64,000 bases of DNA from Phenylobacterium koreense (GCF_040545335.1 NZ_JBEPLU010000001.1:1550001-1614000), one strand, 5' to 3'; numbered from the stretch's first letter, positions 40,529-51,361 are shown. A program made the numbers and translations. The notes: generated by a model not told the origin, from the sequence alone.

Positions 40529-42229
40529 ATGACGATCGAAAGCCAGGCCGCCAAAAAGCCCGGCACGCTTCAGGCCCTCGCGGTCTATCTGGAACGACGC
40601 TCCCTGGTGATGCTTGCGCTGGGCTTCGCCTCGGGCCTGCCCAACCTGCTGATCTTCGACACCCTCTCGGCCTGGCTGCGGGATGCGGGCCTGTCGCTGG
40701 AGGTGATCGCCTTCTTCGGCCTGGCCACTCTCGCCTATTCGCTCAAGTTCCTCTGGGCGCCGCTGGTCGACCGCGCGACCGTGCCGCTGGCCACCAAATG
40801 GCTCGGCCATCGGCGCTCCTGGATGCTGCTCTGCCAGGGGCTGATCCTAGCGGGTCTCTGGCTGATCGCCGGAACCGATCCGGCCCGCACCCTTGGCCTC
40901 ATGGCCCTGTTCGCCGTCCTGGTCGGCTTCGTCTCGGCCACCCAGGACATCGTCATCGACGCTTGGCGTATCGAGGCGGCGGTGACCGAGAAGCAAGGCG
41001 CCATGGCTGCGGCCTACCAGTGGGGCTACCGCATCGCCATGATCCTGGCCGGAGTCCTGCCCCTCGCCCTTTCGGAGTACACCGGCTGGAACACCGCCTA
41101 CGGCATCATGGCGATGCTCATGCTGGTCGGCATGCTCGGCGTCCTGGGCGCCCCGCGCGAGGCCAAGCACGAGATCCGCAAGATCGACACCGGTGACATC
41201 CCTGCCGCCCCCGGCCGCGACGCCTTCGAGTGGGCGATCCGGCTTATCCTCTTCGTGTTCGGCGCCCTGGTCCTGGGCTCGGGCCTGGCCGGCAACGCCG
41301 CCATCCTCTCGGCGGGCCTGGCGAGGCTGGGGCTGCCCGACGCCGCTGGGGCGATTGAAGCGCTCTGGGACGCCAAGCGCTGGGGCGCCTTCGCCCAGCT
41401 CGGAGGCGTGGCGATCGGAGCGCTCGTCATCTTCCTCGCCGCCCGCCCCGCCCCGGGCCTCCAAACCCGTCCCGGCCGCTATCTGGGTGTCGCTCTCGGC
41501 GCGCCGCTGGCCAACTTCTTCGAGCGGTATGGCCGCGCCGCCGGGCTGATCCTGGCGCTGATCTGCGTCTACCGACTCTCCGACTTCGTGCTCAACATCA
41601 TGAACCCGTTCTATCTCGACATGGGGTTCACCAAGTTGCAGATCGCCGAGGTCCGGAAGGTGCTGGGCGCCGTGATGTCGGTGCTGGGTGTCGGTCTCGG
41701 CGGCTTCTGCATCGCCCGCTTCGGCCTGATCCGCTCGATGGTGGCCGGCGCCTTCGCAGGTCCAGTCTCCAATCTGGTCTTCGCCTGGCTGGCGACGCAG
41801 GGCCCGCAAATCTGGGCGCTGAGCGTCGCCATCGGAATCGACAATGTGGCCTCGGGCTTCGCCGGCACCTGCCTGATCGCGTACATGTCGAGCCTGACCG
41901 GCCAGGGCTTCACCGCCACTCAGTACGCGCTCTTCTCGTCGCTCTACGCGCTCCTGGGCAAGCTGGTCGCTTCGCAGTCCGGTCGCATCGTCGAGGGAGC
42001 CGCAGCCGCGGCCGACGCCGGCGGCTTGTTCTCAGGCCTGAAGACCCTCTTTACCAACCTGCCGCCAGCGACCTTCGCCAGCGCCATGGAGAAGTCGGGA
42101 GTAAGCGCCGCGGCCCTGGGCGCAGGCTATGTGACCTTCTTCTTCTACTCGGCCATACTTGGTGTAGTGGGGGTCATCCTGGCCTTCGCCGTCGCCCGTC
42201 TCGATCCGCAACCCAAGGACGTTCCCTGA
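40529..42229 (+). CDS. ampG: AmpG-like MFS permease
   Basis: 566 residues. Start YLERRSLVMLALGFASGLPN and LSAWLRDAGLSLEVIAFFGL, then LKFLWAPLVDR and SATQDIVIDAWRIE are AmpG hallmarks (import of GlcNAc-anhydroMurNAc peptides during wall recycling). About 12-14 TM helices; a roughly 60-residue insert (about 270-300) and a longer C-terminal region than E. coli AmpG. Ahead of an L,D-transpeptidase, consistent with peptidoglycan recycling and remodelling. Confidence 0.88.
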   Translation: MTIESQAAKKPGTLQALAVYLERRSLVMLALGFASGLPNLLIFDTLSAWLRDAGLSLEVIAFFGLATLAYSLKFLWAPLVDRATVPLATKWLGHRRSWMLLCQGLILAGLWLIAGTDPARTLGLMALFAVLVGFVSATQDIVIDAWRIEAAVTEKQGAMAAAYQWGYRIAMILAGVLPLALSEYTGWNTAYGIMAMLMLVGMLGVLGAPREAKHEIRKIDTGDIPAAPGRDAFEWAIRLILFVFGALVLGSGLAGNAAILSAGLARLGLPDAAGAIEALWDAKRWGAFAQLGGVAIGALVIFLAARPAPGLQTRPGRYLGVALGAPLANFFERYGRAAGLILALICVYRLSDFVLNIMNPFYLDMGFTKLQIAEVRKVLGAVMSVLGVGLGGFCIARFGLIRSMVAGAFAGPVSNLVFAWLATQGPQIWALSVAIGIDNVASGFAGTCLIAYMSSLTGQGFTATQYALFSSLYALLGKLVASQSGRIVEGAAAAADAGGLFSGLKTLFTNLPPATFASAMEKSGVSAAALGAGYVTFFFYSAILGVVGVILAFAVARLDPQPKDVP

Positions 42230-42310
42230 CGCCCGAAGGGGGAACCTCCCTCCCACCAAGCGCTTGAATCTCCGGGCCGCATCGGAGCCCTGCAGAGATC
42301 GAGACCCATT

Positions 42311-43366
42311 ATGATCCGTCCGGTCGGACTGTGCCTGGCCGGCTTTCTGGCGGCCTGTTCCCCGGAAAACGCCCCGGCCTCCTCAACCCCGCCAGCCGCC
42401 GACGACATCATCAGCGCCCCAGCGCTGCCGCCGGCCTCCGAAGCGCCTGTGGCCCAAGCAGTCCAGGCCGCGCGCCTCGACCAGATGGCCCTGGATCCCG
42501 AAGCCGCGCGCGGCGTCTTGATCCGCGCCCAGGTGTTGCTTGACCGCGCCCACTTCTCGCCAGGAGTGATCGACGGCGCGCCCAGCGAGGCCATGGGCCT
42601 GGCCCTCACCGCCTTCCAGCAGGCCCGCGGCCTGCCCGTGACCAGCGCCCTCGACCCGGCTACCTGGGACGCCCTCACCCGCAACGACGAACAGCCGGTG
42701 CTGGCCGACTATGTGATCACCGAGGCGGACGTGCAGGGTCCGTTCGTCAAATCCATTCCCAGGTCTACCGCCCAGATGGCGAAGCTGCGCGCCCTCTCCT
42801 ATTCCGGCCCGCTGGAGGCCCTGGCCGAGAAGTTCCACATGGACGAGGCCCTGCTGCAGGCGCTTAACCCCGGCGTCGACGTCTCACGCCCGGGCCAGAG
42901 CATCGTCGTCGCCCGCGTGACCCAGACCCCACTGCCCGTGGAGGTGACACGCGTCGAGGTCGACAAGAGCCAGGGACAGGTTCGCGCTTTCGACGCCCAG
43001 GGCGGGATCGTCGCGGTCTATCCGGCGACCGTCGGCTCGGCCGACAACCCCGCCCCCACCGGCGACTGGGCGGTGCGGGCGGTCGCCGAGAACCCGACCT
43101 GGAACTACGACCCCGCACGCCTCAGCTTCGGCGAGGGCGGGACGAAGAAGGTCGTCGCCCCCGGTCCGAACAATCCCGTCGGCGTCGTCTGGATCGCCCT
43201 GACCAAGGACACTTACGGCATCCACGGCTCGCCCGAACCCAAGCTCATCGGCAAGACGGCCAGCCACGGCTGCGTGCGGTTGACCAACTGGGACGCCACC
43301 CAGCTCGGCCGTGCGGTCAGGGCGGGGACCATCGTCACCTTTGTTGGCGACGAGGCGGCAGGTTGA
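42311..43366 (+). CDS. L,D-transpeptidase (YkuD) lipoprotein with PG-binding domain
   Basis: 351 residues. Signal peptide with lipobox GFLAACS, a peptidoglycan_binding_1 repeat (about 75-125, [20 protein letters not shown]), a LysM-like stretch ([20 protein letters not shown]) and a YkuD domain ending [20 protein letters not shown] with catalytic His and Cys. Makes 3-3 cross-links or attaches proteins to peptidoglycan in the periplasm. Ends in a strong terminator. Confidence 0.92.
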   Translation: MIRPVGLCLAGFLAACSPENAPASSTPPAADDIISAPALPPASEAPVAQAVQAARLDQMALDPEAARGVLIRAQVLLDRAHFSPGVIDGAPSEAMGLALTAFQQARGLPVTSALDPATWDALTRNDEQPVLADYVITEADVQGPFVKSIPRSTAQMAKLRALSYSGPLEALAEKFHMDEALLQALNPGVDVSRPGQSIVVARVTQTPLPVEVTRVEVDKSQGQVRAFDAQGGIVAVYPATVGSADNPAPTGDWAVRAVAENPTWNYDPARLSFGEGGTKKVVAPGPNNPVGVVWIALTKDTYGIHGSPEPKLIGKTASHGCVRLTNWDATQLGRAVRAGTIVTFVGDEAAG

Positions 43367-43370
43367 CGCG

Positions 43371-43399
43371 AAAAGGCCCGCCGCGAAGGCGGGCCTTTT
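43371..43399 (+). terminator. Rho-independent terminator after L,D-transpeptidase
   Basis: 12-bp stem AAAAGGCCCGCC / GGCGGGCCTTTT with GCGAA loop; symmetrical ends give A and T runs on both sides, so it can also serve the convergent dnaA transcript. Confidence 0.9.
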
Positions 43400-43427
43400 C
43401 CAGGACCGGCGATCTTCGCCCCGGCTC

Positions 43428-44864
43428 CTACCCCCTCAATTTCCGCAGCAGCACGTCCAGATCGCGGGCGATCATCGGATCTTCGCCCTTCAGGGCTTCG
43501 ATCCGGCGCACCGCATGCAGCACCGTCGTGTGGTCGCGCCCACCGAACCGGCGGCCGATATCGGGCAGGGAACGGGTGGTGATCTGCTTGGCGAGCCACA
43601 TGGCCACCTGGCGCGGACGCGCCACGACGCGGGCCCGGCGCTCGGAGATCAGGTCCGCCTGCTTGAGCTGGTAGTGTTCGGCCACGGCCTTCTGAATCTG
43701 ATCGACCGTCACCCGGCGTTCGTTGCAGGCCAGGTTCGGCCGCAGGATGGCCTGCGCCTCGTCCAGGCTCAGGCGGGAAATCTCGCCGCCGACCCGCGCG
43801 ACCAGCGTGTTCAGCGCCCCTTCCAGTTCACGGACGCTGTCGGTGAAGCGGTCGGCCAGGAACTGCAGCACGTCACTGCGGGCGGACGGCACGAACCTGC
43901 CCTGGGCGGCGAGGGTCGCCAGCTTCCGCTCCAGGATACCCAGGCGCAACGTGCGGTCGGCCGGCTCGATGCCGCAGACCAAGCCCGCCTGCAGGTGCGA
44001 GCGCAGACGGGGCTCCATCTCGGAAAGCTCCGAGGGCGAGCGGTCCGCCGTCATCACCACGCGGCGACCGTCTTCGACCAGCGCCAGCAGCGTGTGGAAC
44101 AGCTCTTCCTGGGTCGAGGACTTGCCGGCGACGAACTGCACGTCGTCGATCAGCAACAGGTCGGCGTTGCGCAGCTCTTCCTTGAAGGCCGCGGTCTGGC
44201 GATCCTGCACCGCCTTCACGAAGGTCGAGGTGAAGCGCTCGGCGGTAATGTAGACGACCCGTTTGTCCGGAGCCGACTGCATGGCTTCCCAGCCCAGCGC
44301 GTTCAGCAGGTGGGTCTTCCCGAAGCCATAGGGGCCATGGAAGATCACCGGGTTGAAATGACCGTCGGACCAAGCCGCCACCCGGCGCGCCACGGCGAAG
44401 GCGAACTCGTTGGCCGGGCCCGACACGAAGGTGTCGAAGGAGAAACGGTCCTGCAGGCCCTGCTGGCGGCCCGCGCGCGCCGCCGCCGAAGGCGCGGCGC
44501 TGGCGACCGGAACCTCGACCTCGATGACCTCAGGCTTGAGCACCACCGGCGCGGCCGGCGCGGCCGCGGTCAGGGAATCGAACTCCATCCGCGACTTCAG
44601 GTCGAGGTTGCGGCCCATGGGGTCGTTCATCGCCCAGAGTTCGCCGATACGGCGCCAGGCATGGCGGCGGATCCAGTCGCGCGCGACCCCGGTCGCCGCG
44701 ACCAGGCAAAGCTCGTTTCCGCGCTCTCGCAACGCCGCCTGGCCCAGCCAGGAGCCGAAGGTGGCCTCGCCCAGTTCACGCTTCAGCGCAGCGCAGGTCG
44801 TCGACCAGATGGCCGCCGCTTGCGTCTCGGAAACAGGACTAGCAATGCCCCCGGCAGCCATCAT
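43428..44864 (-). CDS. dnaA: Chromosomal replication initiator DnaA
   Basis: 478 residues from ATG 44864 (5 nt after AGAGAGG); ATG 44885 further upstream is less likely. Domain I with [20 protein letters not shown], domain III AAA+ with Walker [17 protein letters not shown] and Walker [10 protein letters not shown], and domain IV ending [20 protein letters not shown], the DnaA-box-binding signature. Walker A reads P-Y-G-F-G-K-T instead of the common G-V-G-L-G-K-T. Initiates replication at oriC, which is not recognised in this window. Confidence 0.96.
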   Translation of the reverse strand: MMAAGGIASPVSETQAAAIWSTTCAALKRELGEATFGSWLGQAALRERGNELCLVAATGVARDWIRRHAWRRIGELWAMNDPMGRNLDLKSRMEFDSLTAAAPAAPVVLKPEVIEVEVPVASAAPSAAARAGRQQGLQDRFSFDTFVSGPANEFAFAVARRVAAWSDGHFNPVIFHGPYGFGKTHLLNALGWEAMQSAPDKRVVYITAERFTSTFVKAVQDRQTAAFKEELRNADLLLIDDVQFVAGKSSTQEELFHTLLALVEDGRRVVMTADRSPSELSEMEPRLRSHLQAGLVCGIEPADRTLRLGILERKLATLAAQGRFVPSARSDVLQFLADRFTDSVRELEGALNTLVARVGGEISRLSLDEAQAILRPNLACNERRVTVDQIQKAVAEHYQLKQADLISERRARVVARPRQVAMWLAKQITTRSLPDIGRRFGGRDHTTVLHAVRRIEALKGEDPMIARDLDVLLRKLRG

Positions 44865-45177
44865 CACAACCTCTCTTTCGATCATCCGAAGCGCCCCCGC
44901 AGCGGATAACTTTGTTCAACAAACACAAAGCCTTATCCGGCGAGCGCACAGCCCCCGCCGCCGCCTTTTATCATCCGAGATCAGATGGAAGGACGTCTTG
45001 AGACTTGTCACCCTAGTCAGGGCGGTTAGGGGGTCAACGGTGATTCTTCGCCGTGCCGTTTGATATTTTCGTTGACTCAAACCCAGCCCTCACAGGGCAA
45101 GGGAAATTGGCAGATCGACGTTCAGTTAACGGAATACGTACGACGCTTCCGTGCACGGAGTTGGTTGCAAAACGAAA
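44865..45177. other. Intergenic region upstream of dnaA
   Basis: Gene-free. Contains two CcrM-type GANTC sites, GATTC 45042-45046 and GACTC 45074-45078, with a third (GAATC 45211-45215) beyond the rpsT terminator. TTATCC-like words (44930s, 44901) are only partial DnaA boxes. AT-rich TTTGATATTTTCGTTGACTC at 45059 could carry promoter elements. No plus-strand gene is supported. Confidence 0.55.
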
Positions 45178-45205
45178 CACCCGCGGGTCGTTCAACCCGC
45201 GGGTG
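45178..45205 (-). terminator. Rho-independent terminator after rpsT
   Basis: Perfect 11-bp stem CACCCGCGGGT / ACCCGCGGGTG with 6-nt loop, followed on the minus strand by TTTCGTTTT. Confidence 0.88.
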
Positions 45206-45265
45206 CGTCAGAATCCGTATTTCGGTTTGGGATTGGCGGCCAAGCTCAGGCTTGGCCCATCAACC

Positions 45266-45535
45266 TCAGGCCGCGGCCATCTTCTTGAGCTGGGCGGCCA
45301 GACGCGAAACCTTGCGCGAACCGGTGTTCTTGTGAACCACGCCCTTGGTCACGGCGCGCATCAGCTCCGATTGGGCTTCCACGAAGGCGGCCTTGGCGAC
45401 GGTGGCGTCACCCGAAGCGACCGCTTCTTCGAACTTGCGCAGGTAGGTGCGCACGCGCGAACGGCGGGCTTTGTTGACTTCGGTACGACGGGCGATCTTA
45501 CGGACCGCCTTCTTGGCGCCAGGCGTGTTGGCCAT
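45266..45535 (-). CDS. rpsT: 30S ribosomal protein S20
   Basis: 89 residues. [39 protein letters not shown] and [20 protein letters not shown] match S20 throughout, a 16S-rRNA-binding helical protein. Upstream neighbour of dnaA on the same strand, a Caulobacterales arrangement. Followed by its own terminator. Confidence 0.96.
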   Translation of the reverse strand: MANTPGAKKAVRKIARRTEVNKARRSRVRTYLRKFEEAVASGDATVAKAAFVEAQSELMRAVTKGVVHKNTGSRKVSRLAAQLKKMAAA

Positions 45536-45639
45536 GTGTCAGCTCTCAATACGGATCGCGCCCGGACGATGCCCGGGCGGGCAAATTGGAGGCGCGGATA
45601 TACGCAAGTCGGCGGGCGGGGTCAATGCGCCTGATGGGT

Positions 45640-46236
45640 TTAAGTCGAAGAGTCTTCACCAGCCAGCGTGAACGAACGCCAGGCCGGATGGGCGCTCACC
45701 AGATCGGCCATCCGCTGATAGCCGCCCGCGCCTGGATGGGCTCCATCCCACGCGATAGCTTCGGCCCGCCACAGGCCATCGGCCATCAACGGCTGGAAGA
45801 CGTCGATGAAGGGGACCTTCAGGCGGCTGGCCAGCATCTTGAGATTTTCGTTCAGGCCCTCAAGCCGGGCGCTGACCCCGGGGTCGGCCATGGGCGGCGG
45901 CCCGACCAGCAGCACCGGGCAAAGCACCGCCGCCGCGCTCAGCATCGCCTGCGCGTTTTTCAGGCTCTCGGCCTGACCGAGCCGCGGCGCGCCGCCCACC
46001 GGATGGCAGTCATTGGCCCCGAACGAAAAGACGATGCGCATCGGCTCATCATCGGCCATCCGCGGTAGGGCCTCGGCCCGCCAGCGGGTCGCGATGTCCG
46101 CAGAGGTCTCGCGCCGGACACCCATGTTGTAGAGCGTAATCGCACGCCGCCCGGCGACCGCCCGGCCGACCCAGCCCAGATGGTCAGGATCCCCTGCACC
46201 GGCGACCAGGGAGTCGCCGAAGGCTATCAGCCGCAC
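45640..46236 (-). CDS. SGNH/GDSL-family hydrolase
   Basis: 198 residues. Block I IAFGDSLVAG (Ser9 nucleophile), block III SFGANDCHPVGG (Asn oxyanion) and block V WDGAHPGAGGYQRMAD (Asp/His). A cytoplasmic esterase or lipase of the SGNH superfamily, substrate unknown; no signal peptide. Three nt downstream of the enoyl-CoA hydratase, so same operon. Confidence 0.87.
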   Translation of the reverse strand: MRLIAFGDSLVAGAGDPDHLGWVGRAVAGRRAITLYNMGVRRETSADIATRWRAEALPRMADDEPMRIVFSFGANDCHPVGGAPRLGQAESLKNAQAMLSAAAVLCPVLLVGPPPMADPGVSARLEGLNENLKMLASRLKVPFIDVFQPLMADGLWRAEAIAWDGAHPGAGGYQRMADLVSAHPAWRSFTLAGEDSST

Positions 46237-46239
46237 CCC

Positions 46240-47016
46240 TCAGGAGCCCTTGAAGGCCGGCTTGCGCTTCTCGATGAAGGCGGCCATGCCCTCCTTCTGG
46301 TCGTCGAAGGCGAACAGCGAGTGGAACATCCGCCGCTCCATGGCCACGCCAGTGGCCAGGGTGGTCTCGTAGGCCGCCTCGACCAGTTCCTTGTTCATCA
46401 TCACCGCCAGAGGGGACTGGCCGGCGATCTTCGCTGCCGCAGCCATGGCCTCGCCGATGAGCTGGTCGGCCGGAACCACCCGGGAGACGAGGCCCGCGCG
46501 CTCGGCCTCGGCCGCATCCATCATCCGCCCGGTAAGGATCATCTCCATCGCCTTGGACTTGCCGACGAAGCGGGTCAGGCGCTGGGTGCCGCCGATGCCC
46601 GGGGTCACGCCCAGATTGATCTCCGGCTGGCCGAATTTGGCCGTCTCGGCGGCGATAATGAAGTCACACAGCATGGCCAGCTCGCAGCCGCCCCCCAGGG
46701 CGTAACCGGCCACCGCCGCGATGATTGGCTTGCGGAACTGCTCGATTCGCCGGGCGCTGGCGCCGAAGAAGTCCTCGGCGAACATCTGGGCGTAGGTCTT
46801 GGTCGACATCTCCTTGATGTCGGCGCCGGCCGCGAAGGCCCGCTCCGACCCGGTGATGACCACACAGCGCACCGCCTCGTCGACCTCGGCCGCGTCCAGC
46901 GCGCCGGAGAGCTCGCCGAGGAGCTGGCTGTTCAGTGCGTTGAGAGCCTCGGGCCGATTGAGCCGGATCAGGCTGACACCATCGCGGGTTTCGACGATCA
47001 GGGTCTCGTAGCTCAT
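46240..47016 (-). CDS. Enoyl-CoA hydratase
   Basis: 258 residues from ATG 47016 (7 nt after AGGAG). [22 protein letters not shown] (oxyanion hole), [15 protein letters not shown], the two catalytic glutamates in [20 protein letters not shown], and C-terminal [12 protein letters not shown] all match short-chain enoyl-CoA hydratase. Hydrates 2-trans-enoyl-CoA in beta-oxidation. Confidence 0.94.
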   Translation of the reverse strand: MSYETLIVETRDGVSLIRLNRPEALNALNSQLLGELSGALDAAEVDEAVRCVVITGSERAFAAGADIKEMSTKTYAQMFAEDFFGASARRIEQFRKPIIAAVAGYALGGGCELAMLCDFIIAAETAKFGQPEINLGVTPGIGGTQRLTRFVGKSKAMEMILTGRMMDAAEAERAGLVSRVVPADQLIGEAMAAAAKIAGQSPLAVMMNKELVEAAYETTLATGVAMERRMFHSLFAFDDQKEGMAAFIEKRKPAFKGS

Positions 47017-47158
47017 CATGGCGCTCCTGGAGCGCGTTCCGCAAAGCTGGACTCCGGCTTTGCAGCCCGAACGCACTCAAGCTTTTGAATCTAAATTCCG
47101 ATTCAACGATCGGACGATTCCGCCTGATCGCATCGGGCTCTACTGCATGCGTCTTGGC

Positions 47159-48034
47159 TTAAGGCCCCTCCACCGAATAGCCAAGGGCGCGAAGTTGGCC
47201 CGGCACCCCTTCGCGCCCGATCAGGTGCCCCACCCCGACCACGACCACCGTGCGCCCCGAACCATCCAGCCGCGCCCGCAGCGCCTTGACCCAGGCCGCG
47301 TTGCGTTCGGTGACCAGGCGCGCATAGAGCCCCGGCGCGGCCTCACGCAGCGGCTCGAGGGCGTCCTCCTCCAGAGCCCGGGTATCGCCGGCCATCCAGT
47401 GCGCCACCAGCTTGTCGTAGGAATTGGGATCGGCCTGCAGCTCGCTCAGGGACTCCTCCAGCGAGGCGACCTGCTCGGCCAGAGGCGCGGCGTCGAAGAT
47501 GGTGATCTGCTGTTCCGGACTCTCGAAAGCCCGGCGCTTGGCCGAGGCGGGGGCCGAGGCCGAGACCTGCTTTTCCACGCCCGAGCTGGCGTCCGCGCCG
47601 GCCTTCAGGAACTGAGCCCCGGCCAGGACGATCTCCGCGAACCACGGTTCGAACCGGTCGATCATCGGCAGCGCGACCCCCAGGTCGGCGCTCACCACCT
47701 CAAGCCGCGCCCGGCCCTCCGGCGAGAGCAGGCCCGACAAGGTCTGGCCCTCGGGCAGCATGCCGCGCGTGGCCGCAAGCTCTCCCACCCGCGCCTCGGA
47801 CGCCGCGTCGATAGGCAGCTCAAACCAGAGGTCGTCAGCCTTGGCGAGGGCGGCGTCCAGTTCGGCCGGCCGCCAGTCCAGGCCTGGTGGCAACACGTGC
47901 ATCGAGCCGAACAGCACGATTTCGGAATCGGCGTCCCGGACCACCCACATCGGCGGGCGCGCCTGCGCCTCGGTCGCCGCGCAGCCGGCCAGCCACAGCC
48001 CCGCCAGGGCGCCGAGCGCTCGCTTGAACATCAT
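47159..48034 (-). CDS. TraB/GumN-family lipoprotein
   Basis: About 291 residues from ATG 48034 (48031 is equivalent). Lipoprotein signal MMFKRALGALAGLWLAGCAA. TraB/GumN features: SEIVLFGSMHVLPPGLDWRP near the start and TVVVVGVGHLIGREGVPGQL near the end (GxxH motifs). Members are proposed metalloprotease-like proteins. Starts 5 nt after mutM. Confidence 0.87.
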   Translation of the reverse strand: MMFKRALGALAGLWLAGCAATEAQARPPMWVVRDADSEIVLFGSMHVLPPGLDWRPAELDAALAKADDLWFELPIDAASEARVGELAATRGMLPEGQTLSGLLSPEGRARLEVVSADLGVALPMIDRFEPWFAEIVLAGAQFLKAGADASSGVEKQVSASAPASAKRRAFESPEQQITIFDAAPLAEQVASLEESLSELQADPNSYDKLVAHWMAGDTRALEEDALEPLREAAPGLYARLVTERNAAWVKALRARLDGSGRTVVVVGVGHLIGREGVPGQLRALGYSVEGP

Positions 48035-48039
48035 GGAAC

Positions 48040-48903
48040 TCACTTCTGGCAGACGGGACAAAAGAAGGTCGAGCGCCCGGCCTGGACCTGTCGTTCGATC
48101 ACGCCCTCGCAGCCGGGATTGGGGCAGGGCTCGCCTTCGCGGTCATAGACGCGGAAGCTGTGCTGGAAATAGCCGAGCGCGCCGTCGGCCTGCGCATAGT
48201 CTTTCAGGCTGGAGCCGCCGGCCTCGATCGCCTCGGCCAGCACCTCGCGCACATTGGTGACCAGTGGCCCCAACTGCGCGGTCTTCAGGCCGCCCGCGGG
48301 CTTGAACGGCGAGATCTTCGAGCGGTGCAGCGCCTCGCAGACATAGATGTTGCCGAGCCCGGCCACGACCCGCTGATCCAGCAGCAGCGTCTTGGGCCCC
48401 TGCTTGCGTCCGGCGAAGGCTTCGGCCAGCCGCCCAGCGTCGAACGCCTCGGACAGCGGCTCGGGGCCAAGGGCGGCGAACCAGGGATGCCGCGCTAGCG
48501 CCGTCGTTTCGATCAGGTCCATGTAGCCGAACCGTCGCGGGTCATAATAGGTCACCCGCCCGCCGGCCTCGGTCTCGAACACCACGTGCGCGTGCTTGGG
48601 ATCAGGGTCGGGAGCATAATGGAACTCGCCAGGCCGCTCCGCCCCCTCCGGCCGGGCGATCTCGAACCGGCCGCTCATGCCCAGGTGCATGACCAGGGTG
48701 TCGCCGCGGTCGAGCTGGGCCATCAGGTATTTGGCCCGCCGCTCCAGCTTCTCGATCCGCGCCCCGGTCAGCCGCTGGACGAAGCCGTCGGGAAAAGGAA
48801 AGCGCAGATCGGGTCGCCGCGCCTCGACGCGGGAAAGGCGCGCGCCCTCCAGGACAGGCTGCAGGCCGCGCCGGACCGTTTCGACCTCGGGAAGCTCAGG
48901 CAT
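48040..48903 (-). CDS. mutM: Formamidopyrimidine-DNA glycosylase
   Basis: 287 residues. N-terminal [13 protein letters not shown] (catalytic Pro/Glu), the helix-two-turn-helix with [15 protein letters not shown], and a C-terminal zinc finger [27 protein letters not shown]. Removes 8-oxoguanine and opens the site by AP-lyase action. Divergent from ubiE (81-bp gap), a conserved arrangement in alphaproteobacteria. Confidence 0.96.
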   Translation of the reverse strand: MPELPEVETVRRGLQPVLEGARLSRVEARRPDLRFPFPDGFVQRLTGARIEKLERRAKYLMAQLDRGDTLVMHLGMSGRFEIARPEGAERPGEFHYAPDPDPKHAHVVFETEAGGRVTYYDPRRFGYMDLIETTALARHPWFAALGPEPLSEAFDAGRLAEAFAGRKQGPKTLLLDQRVVAGLGNIYVCEALHRSKISPFKPAGGLKTAQLGPLVTNVREVLAEAIEAGGSSLKDYAQADGALGYFQHSFRVYDREGEPCPNPGCEGVIERQVQAGRSTFFCPVCQK

Positions 48904-48984
48904 GGGGTTGAAGTGGCATGTCGAGGCCTGATCGGCAACCGGGCCGCTGGCGCGACCGTCCCTTGCGAGCTAAGACCGCACCCC

Positions 48985-49743
48985 ATGACCGGACCTTCCG
49001 CCACCTTCGGCTTTCGTGACGTCGACCCTTCCGAAAAGCCCCGCCTCGTGCGCGGCGTCTTCGACCGGGTCGCCAGTCGCTACGACCTGATGAACGACCT
49101 GATGAGCGGTGGCGTCCACCGACTCTGGAAGGATGCGGTCGCCGCGCGGCTCAATCCTCAGCCCGGTGAGACCATCATCGACTGCGCCGGCGGCACGGGC
49201 GACATGGCCCGCCGCTTCGCCAAGATGGCCCGCCGCGTACAGGAGCGCCGCGGAGGCGAGGACGCCCAGGTCATGATCATCGACTACAACGCCGAAATGA
49301 TCGCAGCCGGCCGCGCCAAGGGCGGTGAGCCGGAGATCACCTGGAGCGTCGGCGACGCCCAGCGCCTGCCGCTTCCGGACGCCTGCGCCGACGCCTATGT
49401 CATCTCCTTCGGCATCCGCAACGTCACCGACATCTCGGCGGCGCTACGCGAGGCCCGCCGCGTACTGAGGCCCGGAGGCCGCTTCCTCTGCCTGGAGTTC
49501 TCGCACCCGGCCACCGAGGCGCTGCGCAAGGCCTATGACGCCTATTCCTTCAGGGTCATCCCGCAGATCGGCGAATGGGTCGTGAAGGACCGCGACAGCT
49601 ACCAGTACCTGGTGGAGAGCATCCGACGCTTCCCCGATCAGCGCACCTTCGTCGACATGATCGTCAAGGCCGGTTTCGGCCGCGCCGGCTACACCAACTT
49701 CACCGGCGGCGTCGCGGCCCTGCACCACGGCTGGGCGGTCTGA
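48985..49743 (+). CDS. ubiE: Ubiquinone/menaquinone methyltransferase UbiE
   Basis: 252 residues from ATG 48985; the longer open frame upstream is antisense to mut[29 protein letters not shown]-binding [20 protein letters not shown] and the C-terminal [14 protein letters not shown] are UbiE signatures. C-methylates the benzoquinol ring in ubiquinone synthesis. Three nt upstream of ubiB. Confidence 0.96.
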   Translation: MTGPSATFGFRDVDPSEKPRLVRGVFDRVASRYDLMNDLMSGGVHRLWKDAVAARLNPQPGETIIDCAGGTGDMARRFAKMARRVQERRGGEDAQVMIIDYNAEMIAAGRAKGGEPEITWSVGDAQRLPLPDACADAYVISFGIRNVTDISAALREARRVLRPGGRFLCLEFSHPATEALRKAYDAYSFRVIPQIGEWVVKDRDSYQYLVESIRRFPDQRTFVDMIVKAGFGRAGYTNFTGGVAALHHGWAV

Positions 49744-49746
49744 TCG

Positions 49747-51255
49747 ATGAGCAGTCTGGCGGCGTTCGGACGGCTGGCGGCCGCGGCCTGGTCGCTGGCG
49801 CGCAACGACGCCCTGCTTCCGCGCGAGCTGGACGACCTCTATCCGCCCAGCGTCAAGGCGCTCTCCCAATCCCTGCGCGCCTTCGCCGGCCCCGAGTCCC
49901 GTTCGGGACGCCCGGGCGAGCGCCTAGCGCGCTCCTTTGAGAAACTCGGCCCGGTCGCCATCAAGCTCGGCCAGCTCCTTTCCACCCGCGCCGATATCTT
50001 CGGCGCGCCCTTTGCCGAGGACCTCTCGCGGCTGAAGGACAAGCTGCCCCCGTTCCCGACCGAGGAGGCCCGCCGCGAGGTGGAGTTGGCCCTAGGCCGC
50101 CCGATCGCGGACGTCTTCTCCAGCTTCGGCGAGCCGGTCGCCGCCGCGTCCCTGGCCCAGGCGCACGAGGCGGTCCTGCTCGACGGGCGCAAGGTGGCGG
50201 TGAAGGTTCTACGCCCCGGCGTCGAACACCGGGTCGCCCAGGACGCCGAGGCTCTGACCCTTGCCGCTCGGCTGGTGGAGCGCTGGTCCGTTCCCGCCCG
50301 CCGCCTGGAGCCCCGCGCCCTGGCCGCCACCGTCGTCCGCGCCACCGAGCTCGAGCTCGACCTGCGCCTCGAAGCGGCCGGCGGCGACGAGCTCGCCGAG
50401 ATCATGGCCAAGGATGGCTATATGGCCGCCCCCAAGGTCATCTGGGACGGCGTCGGCAAGAAGGTCCTCACCCAGGAATGGGCCAAGGGCGCGCCGCTTT
50501 CCGATCCAGCCACCCTCGACCTGCCGGGCCTCGACCGTAAGGCGCTGGCCGACAAGCTGATCCGCGCATTCCTCGCCCAGGCCCTGGACCACGGCGTCTT
50601 CCACGCCGACCTTCACGAGGGCAACCTCTTCGTCGCCGCCCCTGCGGAGATCACCGCCGTCGACTTCGGCATCGTCGGGCGCCTGACCCGCGCCGAGCGC
50701 CGCTACCTGGCCGAGATCCTCTGGGGCTTCCTCGAACGCGACTACGAGAAGATCGCCCAGACCCACTTCGAGGCCGGCTATGTCCCGCGCACCCACTCGG
50801 TCTCGGCCTTCGCCCAGGCCCTGCGCGCGGTGGGCGAGCCGCTGTTCGGCCGCACCGCCAAGGACGTCTCCATGGGCCGGGTCCTGACCCAGCTCTTCGA
50901 GATCACCGCCCTCTTCGACATGCGCCTGCAGCCCCAGCTCGTCCTGCTGCAGAAGACCATGATGACGGTGGAAGGCGTCGCCCGCCGCCTGGATCCCGAC
51001 CACGACATCTGGAAAGCCGCCGATCCGGTCGTTCGGCGCTGGATGTTGCGCGAGCTCGGCCCCGCCGCCCGCGCCAGGCGCTTCGCCGAAGAGGGCCTGG
51101 ACGCTCTGCGCGCCATCGCCCGTTTGATCGAGAACCCGCCCCAGCCTACCGCTGTGGCCGTCACGCACGAGCCGGAACCGGCCAGGCTCACTTGGTTCGC
51201 CATAGGCGCCGCCGTCGCCGGCGCGGCCTTCTTCCTGGCCGCCTGGCTATTCTGA
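49747..51255 (+). CDS. ubiB: UbiB-type atypical kinase in ubiquinone synthesis
   Basis: 502 residues. KxGQ motif in AIKLGQLLSTRADIFG, A-rich loop EPVAAASLAQAHEAVL, VAVKVLRPGV, catalytic VFHADLHEGNLF and AVDFGIVGRL, plus a C-terminal TM segment (FAIGAAVAGAAFFLAAWLF). Membrane-anchored atypical kinase/ATPase assisting coenzyme Q assembly. Paired with ubiE as usual. Confidence 0.95.
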   Translation: MSSLAAFGRLAAAAWSLARNDALLPRELDDLYPPSVKALSQSLRAFAGPESRSGRPGERLARSFEKLGPVAIKLGQLLSTRADIFGAPFAEDLSRLKDKLPPFPTEEARREVELALGRPIADVFSSFGEPVAAASLAQAHEAVLLDGRKVAVKVLRPGVEHRVAQDAEALTLAARLVERWSVPARRLEPRALAATVVRATELELDLRLEAAGGDELAEIMAKDGYMAAPKVIWDGVGKKVLTQEWAKGAPLSDPATLDLPGLDRKALADKLIRAFLAQALDHGVFHADLHEGNLFVAAPAEITAVDFGIVGRLTRAERRYLAEILWGFLERDYEKIAQTHFEAGYVPRTHSVSAFAQALRAVGEPLFGRTAKDVSMGRVLTQLFEITALFDMRLQPQLVLLQKTMMTVEGVARRLDPDHDIWKAADPVVRRWMLRELGPAARARRFAEEGLDALRAIARLIENPPQPTAVAVTHEPEPARLTWFAIGAAVAGAAFFLAAWLF

Positions 51256-51361
51256 CCCTTGCACCGCTGACGGGCATGCATCTGCACGCCGCAGGCCGTT
51301 CATTTGGAGTAAGGCCCCCGGCGCCCTATATTGTCGCTCTTCCTGACAGCGAGTTGCGACC

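Noticed and set aside
44865..45265. Replication origin next to dnaA
   Set aside because: No cluster of DnaA boxes and no clear AT-rich unwinding element. In Caulobacter the origin lies beside hemE, several kb away from dnaA.
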